NCBI RefSeq assembly: GCF_047496725.1
Contig: NC_132983.1
Span: forward strand, 1,077,501-1,141,500
Length of the DNA: 64,000 nt
Origin: Anoplolepis gracilipes
Lineage: Eukaryota; Arthropoda; Insecta; Hymenoptera; Formicidae
Direction: 5' to 3'
The position numbers were made by a program, and so were the translations under genes. The notes under the pieces were generated by a model. It did no database searches, had not been told where the DNA came from, and worked only from the letters and a program-made list of their open reading frames with translations. How positions within the stretch are numbered: the first letter of the stretch is position 1; each line of letters begins with the position of its first letter. Shown here one piece after another: positions 37,040 to 48,735 of the stretch.

Positions 37040-37400
37040 CGACTTCTCATTTAATTGGCTCCCCGTTAGTCAATAAATCTTCAAACAATTTAGCCGCACG
37101 CGTTGCGAAAGATTGAGTTTTATCCCCAGATTCGCAAAAAAGTTTCGTACCGCGGGTAGTTTGTATCTTCCTCAGTAGCCACGCGGCGCCTCATAATTCA
37201 CTTACAAGACTCAGTTGTTGCTTGTCTGCATGTTGGTCGAGACAGCGGCAATTACGCCCTGCGTTCGCAAAAAGCGAGCGTTTTTCTCAAACGTCAACCC
37301 CGTAACGTGGCGTCGCGTTTCACCTCTTCCTCTCGTCGCGTTTGTTGCGATTCCGCAGGAATCTCGCGAATGGGAATAATTTTAAGAAACCAGAAAAAAC
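37040..37400. promoter_or_regulatory. GC-richer island
   Basis: CpG-containing stretch with no repeat and no supported exon; it ends where the tandem array begins. Confidence 0.2.
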
Positions 37401-37479
37401 AAAGAAACAAAGCAAAGTTGAAAGAGGATTGCAATCAAATTGCACGAGTCGAAATTTGTTCCTATTTTCAATCTGAATT

Positions 37480-38560
37480 GTTTCACGTTTATAGATTCTG
37501 GAAGATTGATATATTTAATTTAATATAAGAATTGACTTTTTATTTTGTATCTCAATTTTTCTTTGTGATTTAAAAGAGAACCTTTTTCCCAGCAAAACTA
37601 GATTAAATAATTTTAAAAAAGTAGGATTTGATTGTTCACAAAAGATAGATTAGATTTGGAAAATCAATTTAAAAAATTAGAATAAATTATCTCTTATATT
37701 TATTGATTCTGAGACTTTGACAAATTTAATTTAAAAAAAAAAAGTAAAATTAGATTAAACAATTTCGAAAAAGTGTGATTTGACTGCTCGCAAAAGATGA
37801 ATATTAGATTAAGAAAAATATTGAGGTGAATTATTTTACATTTATTGATTCTGGAAGATTGTTAAATTTAATTTATATGAGAATTTTATTTACTACTTCA
37901 ATTTTTCTTGGATTGAAATTTAAAAGAGAAGCTTTTTTTCCTGGCAAAACTATAGATTAAATAATTTCGAAAAAGTACGATTTGATTGTTCATAGATAGA
38001 TTAGATTTAAAAAATTAAAATGAATTATCTTACATTCATTGATTCTAAAATTTTGATAGATTTGATTTATATGGAAATTGAGCTTTTATTTTCTTGAATT
38101 GAATTTTAAAAGAGGAGCTTCCGATAAAACTATAAATTAAATAATTTCGAAAAAGTGTGATTTGATTGTTCACAAAAGATAAATATTAGATTCAGAAAAA
38201 TTTAGATAAATGATTTCACATTTATTGATTCTGGAAGATTGATTTTAATTTATAAAAGAATTGAGTTTTCATTTAATATCTCAATTTTTCTTAAGTTGAG
38301 GTTTAAAAGAGAAGCTTTTTTCTAGATTAAATAATTTGAAAAAAGTACGATTTGATTGTTCACAAAAGATGGATTAGATTTGGAAAATTGAAATGAATTA
38401 TCTCAGGTTTATTCATTCTAAGACTTTGACAGCTTTAATTTATATGAGAACTTTCATTTTGCACAATTTTTCTTGAATTGAATTTTAAAATAAGATTAAA
38501 TAATTTCGAAACAATTCGATAAGACTGCTGACAAAAGGTAAACGTTAGATTCGTTTAAAA
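37480..38560. repeat. Diverged tandem array, six units of about 150-200 bp
   Basis: The phrase GATTTGATTGTTCACAAAAG or a close variant recurs at about 37625, 37777, 37979, 38159, 38349 and 38518. Between these, each unit carries TTTATTGATTCTGGAAGATT-like text, TCAATTTTTCTT and TTTAAAAGAGAAGC-type text, then TTAAATAATTTCGAAAAAGT, always in the same order. Length variation comes from small deletions. No coding sequence. Confidence 0.85.
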
Positions 38561-38925
38561 TTAGGATGAAAAGTAGAAGAAAAATTTCGACTCGGAAATT
38601 AATCGATCGCTTCGCGTCCGTCTCGGTTCTCCTCCTTTCGTCCTCTCTTTCTCTCAGCTCCCGTAATTCATTTAGACGGTAGTCAGACGAGACAGGCTCA
38701 ATTACACTCGCGGCAAAAAGCCGGCTTCTTCGTACGACGTGCGTGGTCCGCTTGACGAGCCGAGACGAGAGGGTGAACGCGGGTGTCACCGAAAACGAGT
38801 ATGGACCCGAGAGATCGGCTCGTGTCTTCGCGTCGAGCGCAATCATTAGAAGAGGATCCCCCTTTAAAAATGATGCTGGCATCGTCAATGTCGCAAGGCA
38901 GAATAAAATATATTTTGGGTGCTTT
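38561..38925. promoter_or_regulatory. GC-richer island
   Basis: CpG-containing sequence directly after the tandem array, with opposite-strand open frames that lack domains. Confidence 0.2.
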
Positions 38926-39411
38926 CTACTTAATGACACACAAGTCGACTCCTATAATCGCATCCTTTGACCAAAATCTGATTAATTTAATTATTAATTA
39001 TCTTGTAGAATGATTAATAATGAAATTTCTAACATAATTGAATTAATAAGTATATAATATAATTGAAATATTCTTCCTAGTCAGCGCATGATATATATTT
39101 TTATTATTTAATTTTTAAAAATATTATTTAAATATTTTATACACTATGATAAATAAATAATAAATTTGATGGAATATTATGATAAAAATTGATAATCTAT
39201 TTAATATAAGGCTACAAAATAATAATTATTCAAGTATTTTAAAATATTTATTGAAATATTCAATATTTGTGAAATACATATTTTAATAAATATTCTAAAA
39301 TACTCAAATAACAATTATAAATATTTCGTATAAATTTTATAAATATTGCATGCTCTCTGCGATTATCAGTTTAATTGAAATGTTCAAAGTAGTCGACTTG
39401 TGTCATTAAAT
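38926..39411. repeat. Inverted pair flanking a family-C repeat (copy 4)
   Basis: ACTTAATGACACACAAGTCG on the left (about 38928) and CGACTTGTGTCATTAAATG on the right (about 39391) are inverted copies. Between them, 39075-39360 is AT-rich family-C-like sequence with AAATATTT words and a TGCATGCTCTCTGCGAT end. Confidence 0.5.
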
Positions 39412-40187
39412 GTGAAGCACCTATTACGTGCGAAGAAATAGATGTGTCATAAACATTTCAAGTAAGTCTCGATGCTTTCGAAATCTTTTGGGGATTTTTT
39501 GCATGTATTTATTTGTTTTCTAGAATATTCTAAAAAAATATAACATTGACATTTCGAAAAGAGAACACATATATGTACGTGATATGTCACATAATATTAG
39601 AAATTTCCGGACCCTACGATCACGTATATTCTTTAACATCACTATTAGCTCGGCGAAGAGCGAAGAGTTCGCAGGAATCCGCGCTTCTTGCGCGGTCCAC
39701 GCACAAAGAGGACGCAGTTGGCTGTTCCTGGAGGAGTCGAGGTGGTTAATCGGCCGGTTAACGTGAGGCGGAGGGATGTAAAGGGGTTCGCTCGAAAACA
39801 ATGGTCCTCGTGTTGATGGCAATATTTTAATGAAGTTAGCAAGTTCCCGGTACACCGACGGCTCCCTCGTAGTAGACGCGCTTCCAGGAGCGTAAACGCA
39901 TCGGGGGTGGCGGATCCCCCAGAGTGAGGGAAAGAGGAAGAGAGAAAGAGAGGAATGGGGGATCGGTAGGCGCCACTCGGCCTCTGATTTCCACTTATTG
40001 ATATCGTTCCACAAAGCTGCCTTCATCTGCCAAACTGCTCTCTCGTTGAACCCGATGTCCCGATCTCGCGCACTTAAACTCGCGGAAAATGAATCCGCGT
40101 TATCGAATATAATATCGAAATCAAGCAGACTCTACTTAATTTAAAAAAATATTATTTTCAATATTTTATATACATATATTTTATATA
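39412..40187. promoter_or_regulatory. GC-richer island
   Basis: CpG-containing from about 39600 to 40080. A 168-codon minus-strand frame (40026-39520) begins with ATG but has no domain and ends in AT-rich DNA, so I treat it as compositional. A possible donor, GTAAGTCTC, at 39471 has no matching acceptor. Confidence 0.25.
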
Positions 40188-40760
40188 CACTACGCAAAAA
40201 AAATTAAAGGGCCATAAAAATTCAATAGCAGAAATTTTGAGGGATTAATAAATTGAAAAAAATTAAATCCGTATAAATTATCAAATTTCGAGATCTATAT
40301 TGTTGCACTTTTTCCGTGAGTCTGATTGACGATCGATGACGTTGTGAAGTGAATAGTTATGAAGTGTCATATTCCGTAAGTGGGGTTAGTAAATATAATG
40401 TATTGATATTAAGAGAAGTGTATTAATTAAATCTATTAAATTGTAAAACTATATATTATTGATTGGTTGATGTAAAGATGGCAGTATAAAAATAAAGAAA
40501 TAAATATTTTACACTTTATTTCAAATATTTTTTATGGAATTATAATAGTTATTGTGTGTAGTAAAATAATAATTTATATTTGCTTAAACATGTATTTTTA
40601 TCATTTTATTTTTTGGAAGTCTGAACTGTCAAGAAACTGTCAATAAATTAAATTAATATTTACTTTTCAACGTTATTGATCGTCAATTAAACACATGGAA
40701 AAAGGGCAGCAACATAAATCTCGACATTCGACTTGAACAAACACGCTTCACGGGTTTTCA
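40188..40760. mobile_element. Family-A-related foldback fragment (copy 4, right end missing)
   Basis: Begins CACTACGCAAAAAAAATTAA directly after TA (40186-40187), the same terminus as the 1.2-kb element, but the interior differs. An inverted pair lies at about 40300-40350 and 40665-40725, with shared TTGTTGC and CTTTTTCC words in opposite orientation. No matching right terminus was found. Confidence 0.5.
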
Positions 40761-41280
40761 TTACATTTTTTATTATGGGAATAAATTAAATACACCAAAC
40801 TAAAATAGACTTAAACTTTAAAATTAAAAGTTACAATTTGTTATCTGTTAGAAAAATGCTATTTTAATGCATAGTAAAATTGTTTCGCATAAATGTAATA
40901 AAAATGAACGATTTGCATTCATCTGATTCGATATGTTTGATCGATTTGAATTTTTTCTTCAAAATTTGCCTATGAAATAGGTTCGTTTTAATCTATTTGA
41001 ATGGCAAACACGAGATGCGAAAAGGGAGAAAAATCCACGTCAGGCAATGATTCACAATGAGAGAGGCGGATGACGATTACCGTAGTCGTGTATCAATTGA
41101 AGAGAAGCGGCGGGGAATGAAATCACATGTGCAAACAAATCGTTTTGCATGCGTCGAGCTAGGATCGATGTGATCGATGCTTTACGTACCAAGTGAAAAG
41201 GCGCGATTCACGAGAGAATGCGATTATCGGCTCGCGAAAGGGACAAAGGTACTCTTTTAAGTCGTGGACGTTTATTTCTC

Positions 41281-41282
<2 letters not shown>
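40761..41282. other. Unassigned stretch
   Basis: AT-rich, then CpG-containing from about 41020 to 41280. No gene recognised. Confidence 0.35.

Positions 41283-41312
<30 letters not shown>
41283..41312. repeat. (GA)n microsatellite
   Basis: About 30 bases of GA repeat at the right edge of a CpG-containing patch. Confidence 0.9.
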
Positions 41313-41316
<4 letters not shown>

Positions 41317-41634
41317 AAAGTATTAATGAATCCTCTTTAAAAAATATCGAGTCACATGTGAAGAGATTTGCAGGGTAAAAACGGGCTCTAAAAAAATCGT
41401 AATTTTTGCAAGATTTATTTTAGATAAAAATTTGTATTTAAATGGTAATATTAAATACTAAAGTATCATTATGAAATGGATCTCATGAATTAATGGACAC
41501 AGATTATTTTAATTAATATTTAATATAAATTAATATAATCATTAATATAAGTAGTAATTCAATTTATTAATAATTACTTTGTGTATGTATTTTCAAATTA
41601 TTAAATAATTACTTTATTAATAATTATTATATAT

Positions 41635-42719
41635 ACTACGCAAAAAAATTAGAGTCATTTTATTCCATATAAAAAAAGACCAATTTTCAAATAGTTGCAA
41701 CTTCTTTAAAAATAATCGGAATAAAATCAAAAAAGCGTTTCAAGACCAATTTTCAAATAGTTGCAACTTCTTTAAAAATAATCGGAATAAAATCAAAAAA
41801 GTTTGAAATTTCTAGTTTTAAAATCTTCAAATGAATTTCAATTCTTTCTATTCGTTACAAAATTACATTGTAAGAAAACGACGTCCGTCGATTGAATAAA
41901 TTTGTCAAAAGTTTGTCCAAGAATATCAAATTAAAAAGAAAATCCTAGCACAATTTCATTAATTAGATGTTAAAAAGCAGAGTTTTAGCTTTAATTTTTT
42001 TTTAGCGAATGTTCTGATTTTTTTTGTTTTTGAGATATTTATTATTAAAAAGAAAATCGAGCGATTAACTTTGAACGCTTATAACTAGTGAAAAAATAAT
42101 CGTACAATAATCATTAAAAAAGCAATTTAAAGAGAAAAGTTAGCACTTTAAAATGCTCCTATCGTTTTTTCAATCATTATTCATTTTTAAAACGTAATTG
42201 TTACTTAAAAATCAATTAAAAATTCCAATTTTATCTTTTTCTATTTAAATCAATGAAATTAACGAAAAAAACGCTACAATTTTCATGAACTCTACAACAT
42301 TTACAAGTAAAAAACATTCTAGTTTTTCGTACAAAAGGCCAAAGTGTTAAGTTTTTTTTTGTACATTTCAAAACTTAAATTAATGATTATTGTATGATCG
42401 TTTTTTTTCACTAATTATAAGCGTTCAAAGTCAATAGCTCGATTTTGCTTTAATAAAGAATATCTTGACAAAAAAAATCATAGAACATTCGTGAAAAAAA
42501 AGAAATTAAAGCTAAAACTCTGCTCTGCTTACAATGTAATTTTGTAACAAGTAAAAAGAATTAAAATTCATTTAAAGATTCTCAAACTAGAAACTTCAAG
42601 CTTTAAAACATTTTTTTTTCATTAATCTCATTCCGACTATTTTTAAGTAAGCTGCAACTATTTGAAAATTGATCTTTTTCATATGAAACAAAGTAGCTCT
42701 TTATTTTTTTTGCGTAGTG
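41635..42719. mobile_element. Foldback element, family A (copy 3)
   Basis: Starts ACTACGCAAAAAAATTAGAG (first C lost) and ends TTTGCGTAGTG, followed by TA (42720-42721). It shares with copy 1 the internal tandem duplication in the left arm (units at about 41688 and 41744) and the long inverted arms, so the two belong to one subfamily. No coding capacity. Confidence 0.75.
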
Positions 42720-42838
42720 TATATAATAATATAATTATAAACATTTATAGTTAATATAAATAGCATCTAAATTTTATTAATTTTTATGACAAAAAATCGC
42801 AAACTCTTGTGACACTGTGAGAGATATATAGTGTTATT

Positions 42839-42841
<3 letters not shown>

Positions 42842-42894
<53 letters not shown>
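42842..42894. repeat. (CT)n microsatellite
   Basis: About 53 bases of uninterrupted TC repeat. Confidence 0.95.
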
Positions 42895-42899
<5 letters not shown>

Positions 42900-43169
42900 T
42901 AAAGATTCGAGGCTGATAAAATTTTTGGAGATAACGAAATGTTGCGCGAAATGTTAACGAGCGTTATTGAGATTTTCCATTTTGTATTCGAGCCGAACTA
43001 ATTAATTTGCTTCCAATTAATTACCAACAATTGCTCTCGCTCTAATTACGGACGCTCGATTAGAATCTGCGAAAGTTACGACCGAACGGAACAATCTTAA
43101 GGTCCCGGCTACTCACACACATGCGAGTTCTCGTGAATAGAATTACCCGTGATAAGACTTGACCGCAAA

Positions 43170-43252
<83 letters not shown>

Positions 43253-43690
43253 TCTCCCCCTATCCACCTCTCTGTACGCCCACAAGCACATGCGAGGTTT
43301 AATATTTTGTAGCTTCATCTCTTTTTACATCTGCGACGATGCGATCCATCTCCGCCGCTTTTAATCCAAGTCCTTATTTTCAACGTCGTTTATCTAACGA
43401 GGAATCCGAATAAATTATGCAAAGGGAGCTTAAGCTCGCCATTTCGCGGACATCGATCTTCGGTCGAGATCACGTCCGCCCGTTTTCTTTGTCACGCGCG
43501 CGATCGTTTAACGACTCTATCGGAAATTTTATACGAGCCATAAAGAGCCGACTTATACCGCACATTTCCACACGGTAGTCATTCGAAAGGTTCTCGACGC
43601 GTCAACATTTTCCGAAAAATTCTCCTCCCTGAATTCCGCGGTTTTTTGTCGATCGAATTCGAGTGCTCGCGTACGCACGTGTATACAGAA
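42895..43690. promoter_or_regulatory. GC-richer island carrying a long (CT)n tract
   Basis: CpG-containing sequence interrupted at about 43172-43249 by some 78 bases of CT repeat. Open frames across the repeat are artefacts of it. No supported exon. Confidence 0.3.
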
Positions 43691-44200
43691 AAAAAAACTT
43701 AGTATATTAAATTATTAAATATAATAAATATATTATTAAATGAATCTAAATTAATCTTAAATTTATATATTAAATAAATCTAAATTAATCTTAAATTTAT
43801 ATAAATTTCAATAATATTATATAATTTTATTATATAAAAAATTCTCGAGATAACTATTATATAACATTATAATAAATTATAGTATTTAATTATAATTATA
43901 ATATTAATATTAATATTAATTATAATATTTATATAATAGTTATCTCAAGAATATTATTATCTTAATATTATTATATTAATTTTTCGTGTGAATATAATTG
44001 TCTATCTACTTTTTTTCTTTATTCGCGAAGATTAATTATTCTTGAATAATAAGAATATATTTTTTTTTTTTTTTTTTGATAGACTATATTTAATGTCTTC
44101 GAATGAGCAATTTATATTCGTTTAACGTTATAGTAATCTCATTTCATGAGATTTTTCGAGAATGAAGATATTATCAAAACAAGAATAAAGTCTTTTTTTT
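43691..44200. repeat. Palindromic AT-rich repeat, family D (copy 2)
   Basis: The core 43845-43955 is a palindrome bounded by CGAGATAACTATTATATAA and its reverse near ATAGTTATCTCAAGAAT. The sequence to 44140 matches the reverse complement of the 36.4-kb copy. A tandem duplication of AATCTAAATTAATCTTAAAT lies at about 43742 and 43778. Confidence 0.6.
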
Positions 44201-44229
44201 CTGAGTACGACGTAAATATTGCTTTACAT

Positions 44230-44462
44230 ATGTATGCATATGCTGACTATACAAACGTTGTACCTAATATACGTTTTAGTTAGGTGGACCGAACACAGAG
44301 AGAGAACTATATTACGGAAGGAGAGCGGGAGGGAGGCGCAGGAAAAGGGGGACGAAGGATGCCCAGGATCTCGTCTCCGAGGTCTCGGGGAGGGATATTA
44401 AGGCTAAAGCTCTATCTAATGGTTTCTCCTCTTCTCTCCCGTCCATCTCCTTCTCTCTCTGC

Positions 44463-44524
<62 letters not shown>

Positions 44525-44760
44525 TGAAGATTCCTGGCTTCGAGAGGGCGGTTTCGCGAGGGACGGTGCAGGGAGGGACGGGGGAGGGGGGAGGGAAGGG
44601 GGGAAGAAGCCACGACTCGAAATTATTGCATCGATCCCCGAGCAGACTCTCGTGCTCCACCGACAGTAGAACCAATCTTGGCCTTAAGCCCGTCTTACGC
44701 GTCCCGATTTCGTGGCGAAACAATCTTGAAGATTTCACGATTATGTAACGCGGTCTTACT
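44230..44760. promoter_or_regulatory. GC-richer island with (CT)n tract between two family-D copies
   Basis: Purine-rich and CpG-containing, with an imperfect (CT)n tract at about 44453-44524 and a G-rich run near 44560-44610. Family-D copies in opposite orientation flank it at 43.7 and 45.1 kb. Open frames here are repeat-driven. Confidence 0.3.
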
Positions 44761-45107
44761 ATTTCCTTACTAACCGAGAATTCGAATTGCGAATGCGAAT
44801 TTTATTTACATCCTTGTCTTGATTTTCTTAATTATTTTTTATTCTTAATAAAATTATTAATCAATGTACGAATTATGTTTGTCGGGTGGAATTCCATATA
44901 AATGCAGGCCGGTTTTTTTCTTGTTAAAAAATAAGATTTTTTCTCAAAATTTTTAGAAATGTATCAACGTTTTCAAGATGTCGCGTTTTTTATTAATATA
45001 CGCTATATATTTAATTGTCAAAGGAAAGAGATGTTTATTTAAAAAAAAAAAATACAATAATTAAAAAAAAATACAATAATATCTATTTTACCTATATTTG
45101 ACACATC

Positions 45108-45360
45108 GTAAAATTAAGATATTATTCTTGAGATAACTATTATATAAAATTTAATAAATATTATATTAATATTAATATTATAATATAAATATAATAATAT
45201 TATAATATTAAGAATTAATATTATAATTATAATTAAATATTATTAATTTATTATAATATTATAATAATTATCTCAAGAATCTCTCATATAATAAAATTAT
45301 ATAATATTGTTGAAATTTAAGCTTAATTAAGATTTATTTAATAATATATTTTTTTATGTC
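45108..45360. repeat. Palindromic AT-rich repeat, family D (copy 3)
   Basis: A palindrome from TTCTTGAGATAACTATTATA (about 45125) to ATAATTATCTCAAGAAT (about 45265-45282). The following TATAATAAAATTATATAATA and the text to 45350 are the reverse complement of 43760-43850, so copies 2 and 3 are inverted relative to each other. Confidence 0.65.
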
Positions 45361-46026
45361 CGCCATGTATAATTCTTATTCGAGGATAATGGAAAGAGAG
45401 ATTTCGATTCTGCAAGAATACTATATTTCTCAGCCTAAATATGCTGCTTTTCCTCATTCTCATCAGACTCGATTTTTTTTTTTTTTTTTCACGGAATAAG
45501 TTATCGTCGGAAGAGTTTCCGGATAAGGTACAACTTTACGAGGGATTACGCAGTTTATGACTTTCCTCGACGTTTTCACCGCGCGCTCTTTCTCGTTCGT
45601 CTCTTGCCTCGCATTTTGTCCTTTGACCTCGCCTTCGTCTTCACGTTTTACGATCGAACCATTCTTCTCGCGAATATTTTTCTTTATTTTCGACTTTATC
45701 TTCGTCGACTTAAGAGTGACCATCCTCTGTGCGCTGAAAATCTCCTTTCTTCTTACAGTCATTTCAACACGATTATATCGTAGACTTGCGATAAGATTTA
45801 TCTATATTTTTGAAGATAAAATCAAGCACATCAGAGTTTCGTTAAAATTTTTATATACGTATTATATATGCTTTAGATCACATACATTTGATTTATTTTT
45901 AGTCTTATTGAAAAATATATTCTCTTTGCATATTTTGAATACATATATTTTTCTAAATTTGCGTGCAAATAAAAAAATGCAGTAAAAATGTGACAGATAT
46001 TTTGTGTGTATCAAGTTTTAGAATAT
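45361..46026. other. Mixed stretch with a CpG-containing patch
   Basis: 45.47-45.78 kb is GC-richer with opposing open frames of 99 and 142 codons. These overlap and have no domains. Confidence 0.35.
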
Positions 46027-47030
46027 TTATTAAAATTTATTAATTTTTAAATTTTTAAATTAATTTAAAAAAATTAAAATTAAAATTTTAGAATTATTTA
46101 ATTATTAAAACTATCAATTAAATTTAATTAAATTTTAAGCTGTTAAAAGAAAAAATAAAGGCTTGAAAAAAATAAGAGTATTAAATTAAATTAAATTAAA
46201 TAAATTTCTCTCAAACTTTACGCACACACATATGCAAAATTTTTTCTACGTTATCAGGGTTTGAGTTTCTTCGATATATGTATTTTATGTGTAATAATAA
46301 TACGGGAAGAATGGGAAATTTTAAATTCGCTTGATAACGACGCGCGATAAAGAAATTTCACGTCGAGAAAGGCGCGTTATCACAAATTGAATTATATCCT
46401 CCGACTCTCTTCTCTTCAACTGGTTAGCAGTCGGACTTTTGAATTAAAACGCCCATCGGGCGAATATCTACCCGCGCCCCCTTCTTCTATCGCTCAACAA
46501 ACTCTCAGCAAAAGATATAAAAATTTAATTCCTCGCGGAGGAGAGAATGACGTGCCGCCGGCGCCGCGAACTTTCTTCAGAGAAAGCTTCCTCCCCTTTC
46601 TTCGCTGTACTTTTTCCCCTCCTCCTCCCTCCGGTTTTTCTCTTCCTTTAGCGAAGAATCTCGTCATCGTGTCCACCTATTTTTTAAACTCCCCCGCGTC
46701 GGGAAAGTTTTTCCATTCTTGCAGTCGTTCACGCGACCGTTTGCGAAAATTTAACGTCTTGCCCGAAAAATTTATCATATCGGGGGATTTTAAATTTTGA
46801 AATGTGTACAAAAAATATGAAAAAATGTTTAAACACAAAACAAAAAAATTTATTAGTTATTTTAAATTTTATTAATTTAAAAAAATTAAAATTTTAAAAT
46901 TATCAATTAAATTTTTATTAATTAAATTTTAAACTGTTTAAAAGAAATTAAAGGCTTGAAAAAAATGAGAATGTTAAAAATTAAATAAATGTCTCTCAAA
47001 CTTCACCCACACAGATATGCAAAATTCATA
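46027..47030. repeat. Direct duplication flanking a GC-richer island
   Basis: The block at 46027-46245 recurs at about 46850-47030. Shared words include AAAGGCTTGAAAAAAAT, TCTCTCAAACTT and ATATGCAAAATT. Between the copies, 46.25-46.80 kb is CpG-containing, with a 137-codon plus-strand frame and no domain. Confidence 0.65.
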
Positions 47031-48013
47031 AAAATATAAATGTCACTGCGATAAATCTCGAGTTTTATAAATGCGGTTACATAATCGATTGAGATTTTAT
47101 CCAATTAACTACTCGTACGTATTGGAAGGTAATAACAGCTAGCTGTTATTATGAAACGCGTGCGCAATTTTTTGTCCCGCATAACTTCCGCGGCTTTAAT
47201 TGATTCGTCTATCGCGATGTTCTTGCTGCTTCCGTTCGCCTCGTTTTTGCGCGCGATAATCCAGCTCCCAGTCTTCATTTCTGCAACGTATTGCCGCTGA
47301 CTTTTGCGCGAATCGATAATAGTTTTGCGTACTAACATACAGATAAGCCATAAAGCAAAGAAGTCTTATATACGTCGACTTGAGTGGATCCGTTTATCTC
47401 GTCTGCTAATGCCTCGTAAATGCAATTAATAGTGTTATCGATGAAGGATCAGCGATGCCTGTTTCCCTTGAGAAGTTTTGTACATAAATTGGCGTAATTA
47501 ACGAGTCCGAGCCTGTACTTGAGATAAATTTTATGTAATTAATAGAGAAAGAAAACAATAAAATATGAACGAAGAAAATTCGCTTTAAATCAAAGATATT
47601 TTCTCATCTCCGTCGATTTAATTCGATTTTTGCCCGAAGTCGAGCCTCGAGGAACGATATCCCCGAATACGCTACCCTCTCCGTAAGGGTTTTGTAAGGA
47701 ACAGGCAATCTCTGTCTACGCTAGATAAGGCCGTCGGGGGTGCTCGAGGACGTAGCTTTTCATCTTACTAAATCACATTCGCCACCCATTCTATACCGTT
47801 AGCATCCGGTCGGTGTATTACCACAGACTCAGACCCCGTAAACAAGAAATCCCTCCCCCCTCCCCGCAGTTTGTCGCGGATGTTTGGAAACATACGCATT
47901 ACGTGGCGAAATAATCAACGCGAAATTTATTTGCCGTCCCTTCCCGTTTTTTGATGGGTAAAATGATAAAATGATAATTAATATCGATAGATTGCATTAG
48001 AGAAAGATGGTTA
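47031..48013. promoter_or_regulatory. GC-richer island with homeodomain-type core
   Basis: CpG-containing sequence from about 47100 to 47940. It contains GTAATTAACGAGTC at 47494-47507, identical to 12509-12522. No supported exon. Confidence 0.25.
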
Positions 48014-48735
48014 CCCTGGTGAAAAATGTTCTCAGAATTTCTTATAAAAAGAGATTTTGAGATTTTTTGATCAAAATTCTAAAACTATCTCAGAAAATTT
48101 GTTATTTAAACTGGCACACTTTTTAGAAAAAGAATCTGAAAATATTTATGAATAAATTTACATTATATATATATATTTCTCGTATTTTTTCAGATCAGCA
48201 TATCTGAAAATATCTGCAATATTATCACAATCTGAGACATACACGATTTATATTTCTCTGTCTTTGAATGCATTTTATTTAGCGATACAAGAACGTAACT
48301 GTTATTCTATCTTTATTTTCTATTGAACATGGATTAAAGATATAATTACGTGTTAATGGAAATCAATACATTCTATTCTATCTTCGTTCAATATCCAGGA
48401 AAATAAAGATAAAATGATGCTTGCCTTAATTTATATTACTAAATAAAATGCGCTAAGAAACAAACAAAAATATATAAAAGTTGATAAATAATTTTTCAGA
48501 AATATTTCCTTAAATAAAACACATTAAAATTCCTGATATAAATACGCCGAGTAATGCAAAGATATTTCATATTTTTATCGTAAATGAATTTTATTAAAAT
48601 TTCTCATATATACATGTAAGTGTGAAATATTCTGAGATTTCTTATTTTATAATTTTTTAAAAAATATTAAGAAACCTGAATAAATCTGATATTTTTTTTC
48701 CAGAATTGTCCGTAAATTCAAATTATAAATTCAAA
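48014..48735. mobile_element. Family-B element (copy 4)
   Basis: The left end CCCTGGTGAAAAATGTTCTC is the clearest terminus of the family. The core carries TTCTATCTTTATTTTCTATT and reversed text around 48305-48420. The right end merges into the duplicated region after about 48735. Confidence 0.65.

Noticed and set aside
37480..38560. CRISPR-like regularly spaced repeats
   Set aside because: Units are long, diverged and contiguous, without constant short repeats and unique spacers. The genome is eukaryotic.
39520..40026. 168-codon ATG-initiated open frame on the minus strand
   Set aside because: No domain. Its composition follows the GC-richer island and then AT-rich DNA. Overlapping frames on the other strand are of similar quality.
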